Positions 22,776 through 26,298 of a stretch of DNA of 26,298 nucleotides are shown in pieces. The notes below the pieces were generated by a model that was not told the origin of the DNA, searched no databases, and saw nothing but the letters and a program-made list of their open reading frames with translations. Both the position numbers and the translations under genes were made by a program. Origin of the DNA: an uncultured Hungatella sp. GTDB lineage: Bacteria; Bacillota; Clostridia; Lachnospirales; Lachnospiraceae. The DNA is taken from contig CAJUPQ010000048.1 of the NCBI GenBank assembly GCA_910588505.1, forward strand, positions 1-26,298, written 5' to 3'. Every line of letters begins with the position of its first letter. Position 1 is the stretch's first letter.

Positions 22776-22802
22776 TTTTATTTCCTAACTACTCCTGCTT
22801 TC

Positions 22803-24080
22803 CTATTCCTCTGCAATCTTCTCGTTCATAATAGCCGTGATGTTGGCGCACGCCGTAGCCATGTCCTCCTCGCCGTTCCAGGGCTTCTTAAGCTCCTCCA
22901 CCATTGGGTTCCACCATGCCAGAGTGCTCTTGGTAGTCGGACGGAACACCACGTCGTCCATAGCCTCCAGGTACGGAGTCAGGTTGAATTTGTCTGTGTT
23001 GCTTACCCAGGCATCGGATACGCCGTCGTAAGCTGCCATGGTAACACCCAGCTCAGCCTGCTTCTGCTGCATATCCTTGGTCGCGAACCACTCGATCAGC
23101 TTGTAAGCACCCTCCGGATTCTTGGTGCCTGCGGATGCAGCCCAGCCCAGCCCGTTGTACAGGGAAATGCTTCTGCCTGTGGAGGCGTCCTTTGGAAGCC
23201 TTGCCACGTCCGCGTTGGCCGTGATGTACTCATTGTCCTTAAATCCTGCCACCATCCAGGAACCCTGGCTGATCATGGCAACCTTGCCGGAACCAAACAG
23301 CACGTCAGTACCGGTCTCGGACATGGTGGACGCAGGAGGCATAACCGTATGTACCATCTTGTCAACAAACTCCATAGCCGCGATGGTCTTTGGATCGTCA
23401 AATCCGGACTTGCCCTCGTCGTTCAGCACGCAGCCGCCCATGGTGTAAACGATGTTCATCCAAGTATCCTGCTCATTGGACGGGTTGGCCGCAAATCCGT
23501 ACACGCTTCCGTCCTCTTTCGTCAGCTTCTGAGCGATCTCATAGAACTCATCCCAGGTCCAGCTTCCGTCCGGGTAGGGAATCCCCGCCTCGTCAAACAA
23601 TGTCTTGTTGTACCAGATCGCGATGGTGTCCATATCCTTTGGCAGAGCGTAGGTCTTGCCCTCCCACTGGTACATGGCCTTTAAATCCTCCGGGAACTTA
23701 TCAAGCTCCAGAACCTCGCTGGCCGCCACTTTGTCCGTGATGTCCAGAAGGATGTTATTGGACATGTACTTCACCGCCTCGTTGGAGTGCATCCAGAACA
23801 CGTCCGGCATGTCGCCGCCGCTGGCGCCTGCCTCCAGAAGGGTCCAGTAGCTGTTCCACTCAATAACCTGCAGCTGGGTCTTGATGCCTGTGGACTCTGT
23901 AAACGCGTCCAGGATCTGCTGAAGCCCTGCCTGCTGCCCGCCGTCCCAGATCGCCACAGTCAATGGTGCGTTGGGATCCCCGCTGCCGGAGCCGCCGTTA
24001 CCGCCTCCGCAGCCTGCCAGGCTGGTGGCCGCCACTGCCGCCGTCAGTCCCAGTGCCAAAAATCTGTTGTTTCTTTTCAT
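22803..24080 (-). CDS. ABC transporter sugar-binding lipoprotein
   Basis: Extracellular substrate receptor of the CUT1 importer, 425 aa, anchored to the membrane by lipid. The signal peptide MKRNNRFLALGLTAAVAATSLAGC ends in lipobox LAGC, with the modified cysteine at C24, followed by a Gly/Ser-rich linker. The rest is a family 1 periplasmic-binding fold (for example GKTYALPKDMDTIAIWYNKTLFDEAGIP and GSWMVAGF). The ATG follows GGGAGG with a 9-nt spacer. It is the first gene of the operon, downstream of the putative activator sites. Confidence 0.95.
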   Translation of the reverse strand: MKRNNRFLALGLTAAVAATSLAGCGGGNGGSGSGDPNAPLTVAIWDGGQQAGLQQILDAFTESTGIKTQLQVIEWNSYWTLLEAGASGGDMPDVFWMHSNEAVKYMSNNILLDITDKVAASEVLELDKFPEDLKAMYQWEGKTYALPKDMDTIAIWYNKTLFDEAGIPYPDGSWTWDEFYEIAQKLTKEDGSVYGFAANPSNEQDTWMNIVYTMGGCVLNDEGKSGFDDPKTIAAMEFVDKMVHTVMPPASTMSETGTDVLFGSGKVAMISQGSWMVAGFKDNEYITANADVARLPKDASTGRSISLYNGLGWAASAGTKNPEGAYKLIEWFATKDMQQKQAELGVTMAAYDGVSDAWVSNTDKFNLTPYLEAMDDVVFRPTTKSTLAWWNPMVEELKKPWNGEEDMATACANITAIMNEKIAEE

Positions 24081-24193
24081 CTTGCATTACCTCCCGTTTT
24101 CGTCATTTTGACTTGTTTTTTTGGTACAAATGCACGTTTTCTCGCGCCTCATCCATCAACCATTATCTGGTTAATGTCAAAATTGCTAGTTAG

Positions 24194-24222
24194 ATTATAA
24201 GAAAAACTGGGCATTTTGTATA
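24194..24222 (-). promoter_or_regulatory. Likely promoter of the sugar ABC/alpha-galactosidase operon
   Basis: On the minus strand a perfect TATAAT (24194-24199) pairs at 17 bp with a poor -35, TATACA (24217-24222). A good -10 with a weak -35 next to repeated operator-like sites is what an AraC-activated promoter looks like. It gives a leader of about 105 nt. Confidence 0.6.
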
Positions 24223-24287
24223 TGGCAAGGTAAATACATTTTTTCCATATTGGTTATGGTAAAATAAATCATTATATGGTAAAATAA
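24221..24287 (+). promoter_or_regulatory. Three direct repeats, probable AraC-family binding sites
   Basis: TATGGTAAAATAA occurs exactly at 24255-24267 and 24275-24287, 20 bp apart (two helical turns). A related copy, TATGGCAAGGTAAAT, starts at 24221 and matches 12 of 15 positions. All have the same orientation. They lie directly upstream of, and touch, the -35 region of the sugar operon, and sit between it and the araC-type genes. Confidence 0.65.
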
Positions 24288-24341
24288 TAACATTATAGTG
24301 AGATAACGGCTTCACCAGTACACCAACAAGGAGATGACATC

Positions 24342-25241
24342 ATGAGAACCATTACTTACACAGACTCTGCGCAATTTCAATGTCTTGAACATCTGCGGGA
24401 AGCTTTTATGGACCTTTACCTGGTACACTGCGGCATCGAACACTGTAAACCAGGGCAATTTCTCGGACCGTCTTTCAGGGACGAGTACATTATCCATTTC
24501 GTGTTGGAGGGAAAGGGCAGTTACATGGTAGGAGGTATCACCTATTTTTTGACCATCAATCAGATGTTCCTCATCTACCCCGGCGAGGAGATCCGCTACG
24601 GCGCGGACTCGGATGAGCCGTGGACCTACGCCTGGATCGGCTTTAACGGCATACGCGCCGAATCTACTCTTCGAAACTGCGGCTTTTCCAGGCAGTGCTA
24701 TGTACTCCCTTTTAAAAAACCGGACCTTTTGGTGGAATACATCACCAACATTCTTACCTCTGCCCAGCTGTCTTTTTCCAACGACTTAAAGAGAAACGGC
24801 CTTCTTCTCATGCTGTTCTCCTACCTTGTGGAAAACTACAACTGTATTTCCGATCAGACCGCTAAAAGCGGCGGTACCCGATATGACTACGGCAGCAGCG
24901 TCTACGTGGAACACGCCATTGACTACATAAAGTGGAACCACAACCGGGGCATCAACGTGACGGACATCGCCGACTACATCGGCATCAGCCGCACCTACCT
25001 TAACCACGTGTTCCAGAAAGAGCTGGGCGTATCCTCCCAGAAGTTTTTGATGGACTTCCGCCTCCACAAGGCGGCCAATCTTCTGATCTCCTCGGACCTT
25101 CCGGTGACCGAGGTGTCCAGCCAGGTCGGATACGACGATTCCCTGGCCTTCTCCAAGGCCTTCAAAAAAAAATTCGGCTTAAGCCCCAAGAATTACCGGA
25201 ACCATAAGGAGACCATGCTTCACTTTTCGGAGAAGCAGTGA
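24342..25241 (+). CDS. AraC family transcriptional regulator (first of two)
   Basis: A 299-aa sugar-responsive activator. The N-terminal half is a cupin-type sensor (HFVLEGKGSYMVGGITYFLTINQMFLIYPGEE). The C-terminal ~100 residues contain both helix-turn-helix units. The first is VTDIADYIGISRTYLNHVFQKELG; the second is VTEVSSQVGYDDSLAFSKAFKKKFGLSPKNYR, which carries the AraC signature. The ATG follows AAGGAG. It diverges from the alpha-galactoside transport operon across a 260-bp AT-rich gap holding the direct repeats, so it is the likely activator of that operon. Effector sugar is inferred, not seen. Confidence 0.93.
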   Translation: MRTITYTDSAQFQCLEHLREAFMDLYLVHCGIEHCKPGQFLGPSFRDEYIIHFVLEGKGSYMVGGITYFLTINQMFLIYPGEEIRYGADSDEPWTYAWIGFNGIRAESTLRNCGFSRQCYVLPFKKPDLLVEYITNILTSAQLSFSNDLKRNGLLLMLFSYLVENYNCISDQTAKSGGTRYDYGSSVYVEHAIDYIKWNHNRGINVTDIADYIGISRTYLNHVFQKELGVSSQKFLMDFRLHKAANLLISSDLPVTEVSSQVGYDDSLAFSKAFKKKFGLSPKNYRNHKETMLHFSEKQ

Positions 25242-25287
25242 ACCAGACGATAAGATATAAAATAAGAAATGATACAGGTGACTGACT

Positions 25288-26169
25288 ATGGAACAATCCT
25301 TTGTATTGCAGCTTGCCAGCCGGCAGATCCAGGATTTTTACCTGTGTTTTTGCGGCTACGCCAAATGCGAACCGCTCCACAGCCCCGGCTCAGGAGTGAG
25401 ACCTAACTATGTGATCCACTATATCCTGGACGGGGCCGGGATCTATAAAGTGGACGGACACAGCTTCTATCTGGAGGCGGGCCAGGGCTTTATCATAGAG
25501 CCTAATGTTCTAACCTTCTATCAGGCTGACAAAAAGCGGCCCTGGTCCTACGTGTGGGTGGGCTTTTCCGGCCCCAGAGCGCCTGAGTATCTGTCCTACC
25601 TGGGATTTAACCACAATCATCTGGTCTTTAAGAGCTCCGAGTCAGAGCGTATCCGAAATCTGGTGTTTCAGATGCTTAACTCCGGCAAGAACAGCCCCAA
25701 AAACGAGTTCTATCTCCACGGGCTGTTTTTCGAATTTTTCTCCTGTCTCATCGACGAAAATATGCCCCAGCAGCAGGAGGACTTGGACCATGACCGCCAG
25801 ACCACCAACCGCTATCTTCGGGAGGCCATCGCCTACATCCAGCAGCACTTTTCCGAGGGCCTGCGGATCTCGGACTTAGCGGACCATGTGGCTGTAAGCC
25901 GTGGGTATCTCTACCAGATCTTCAACGAGACCCTGGGCATGTCACCCAAACAGTACCTGACCAACTTCTGCATGACCCGTGCCACGGAGCTTCTGACCCT
26001 GGAGGATCTGCCGGTGGAGGAGGTGGCCAAAAGCTGCGGCTACCCTAACCCGGTGGCCTTCTCCGCCCTGTTTCGAAAGCGCATGGGCCTCTCCCCCACC
26101 CAGTACCGCACCCAGGTGTCAGCCGGGTATCGGGAGAGGCTGAAGACGGAGCTTAAGAGTTTGAAGTAG
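25288..26169 (+). CDS. AraC family transcriptional regulator (second of two)
   Basis: A 293-aa protein with the same architecture as its neighbour. The cupin sensor is VIHYILDGAGIYKVDGHSFYLEAGQGFIIEPN. The HTH region contains ISDLADHVAVSRGYLYQIFNETLGMSPKQYL and VEEVAKSCGYPNPVAFSALFRKRMGLSPTQYR. It begins 46 bp after the first regulator, with AGGTGA upstream of the ATG, and is probably cotranscribed. Sequence resemblance indicates paralogs; whether it acts on the same operon or on one to the right of the window cannot be told. Confidence 0.92.
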   Translation: MEQSFVLQLASRQIQDFYLCFCGYAKCEPLHSPGSGVRPNYVIHYILDGAGIYKVDGHSFYLEAGQGFIIEPNVLTFYQADKKRPWSYVWVGFSGPRAPEYLSYLGFNHNHLVFKSSESERIRNLVFQMLNSGKNSPKNEFYLHGLFFEFFSCLIDENMPQQQEDLDHDRQTTNRYLREAIAYIQQHFSEGLRISDLADHVAVSRGYLYQIFNETLGMSPKQYLTNFCMTRATELLTLEDLPVEEVAKSCGYPNPVAFSALFRKRMGLSPTQYRTQVSAGYRERLKTELKSLK

Positions 26170-26220
26170 AAGGGGGCTGTCTCCCTGTAATTGAAGGTAA
26201 TATCAAGAATCAGTTTCCCC

Positions 26221-26274
26221 GGTGCAAGGACTCGAAGTGGTATATTTATGTACTCTCGGAATCTCTCTTGCACC
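26221..26274 (+). other. Inverted repeat after the second AraC gene
   Basis: GGTGCAAG (26221-26228) and CTTGCACC (26267-26274) could close a 54-nt stem-loop with little pairing inside. There is no T-run. The remaining sequence to the window end shows no gene. It may be a terminator-like element or part of the next gene's leader. Confidence 0.35.
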
Positions 26275-26298
26275 TGCCTTTGTGGATGATTTTCCGTC

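Noticed and set aside
24120..24150. Catabolite-response (cre) site in the sugar operon leader
   Set aside because: The ACGTTTTC-like core matches only about half of the cre consensus, with mismatches at conserved positions.
24160..24182. TTGACA on the minus strand near 24175 as the -35 of the sugar operon
   Set aside because: No acceptable -10 at 16-18 bp downstream; the TATAAT at 24194-24199 lies upstream of it.
26165..26190. Terminator right after the second AraC gene
   Set aside because: The AGGG/CCCT stem is only four to five pairs and has no T-run.
1..26298. tRNA, rRNA, CRISPR arrays, prophage or insertion sequence genes
   Set aside because: No cloverleaf, rRNA-like stretch, spaced repeat array, transposase or phage protein was recognised in the window.

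Overview
The window most likely comes from a gut-type Lachnospiraceae (Clostridium cluster XIVa) chromosome. The reasons are a moderately high GC content for a Firmicute, Gram-positive ribosome binding sites, the plsX-acpP-rnc-smc-ftsY gene order, LoaP-type NusG paralogs, and a GH36/ABC/AraC sugar locus of clostridial type. Species cannot be fixed from the sequence alone. Almost every gene is on the minus strand; only the two AraC-type regulators at the right end are on the plus strand.

Left end (1-2100). Three consecutive minus-strand genes encode LoaP/NusG-like processive antiterminators, the third running off the edge. Just upstream of the first is a 241-bp segment bounded by perfect 30-bp inverted repeats. 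Inside it is an ideal promoter (TTGACA, 17 bp, TGATATAAT) that points away from the antiterminators and into a strong hairpin with a T-run. This looks like an invertible, phase-variable promoter caught in the OFF orientation. It is the most interesting feature of the window, and no recombinase is visible nearby. A 47-aa small ORF lies between it and the next gene.

Core block (2157-11526). Genes run right to left: plsX, acpP, rnc, smc, ftsY, a threonine ammonia-lyase gene and a ClC-family anion transporter gene. This is the conserved lipid synthesis, RNA processing, chromosome condensation and SRP-receptor cluster, with two metabolic or transport genes appended. Stops and starts overlap at rnc/smc and ftsY/ilvA. 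A terminator-like hairpin sits between acpP and rnc. A good promoter lies upstream of plsX.

Middle (11535-17330). A DUF1848 protein with a C-terminal CX3CX2C motif, a cytoplasmic GH13 alpha-amylase-family enzyme with a long repetitive charged tail, a bacterial GH3 (auxin-responsive-type) acyl-adenylating enzyme, and the DNA repair glycosylase Tag, which has its own strong promoter. Next comes a gene graveyard (17355-17801). It holds a frameshifted remnant of an FmdE-family zinc-ribbon protein on the minus strand and an unidentified C-terminal fragment on the plus strand.

Right end (17867-26169). A sugar utilisation locus: an ABC solute-binding lipoprotein, two permeases, a YesL-like DUF624 membrane protein and a GH36 alpha-galactosidase in one minus-strand operon. 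Diverging from it are two tandem AraC-family activator genes. Three copies of a direct repeat lie just upstream of the operon promoter and are likely the activator's binding sites. The expected role is uptake and hydrolysis of alpha-galactosides such as raffinose or melibiose. No ABC ATPase is encoded here, so a shared one is presumably used.
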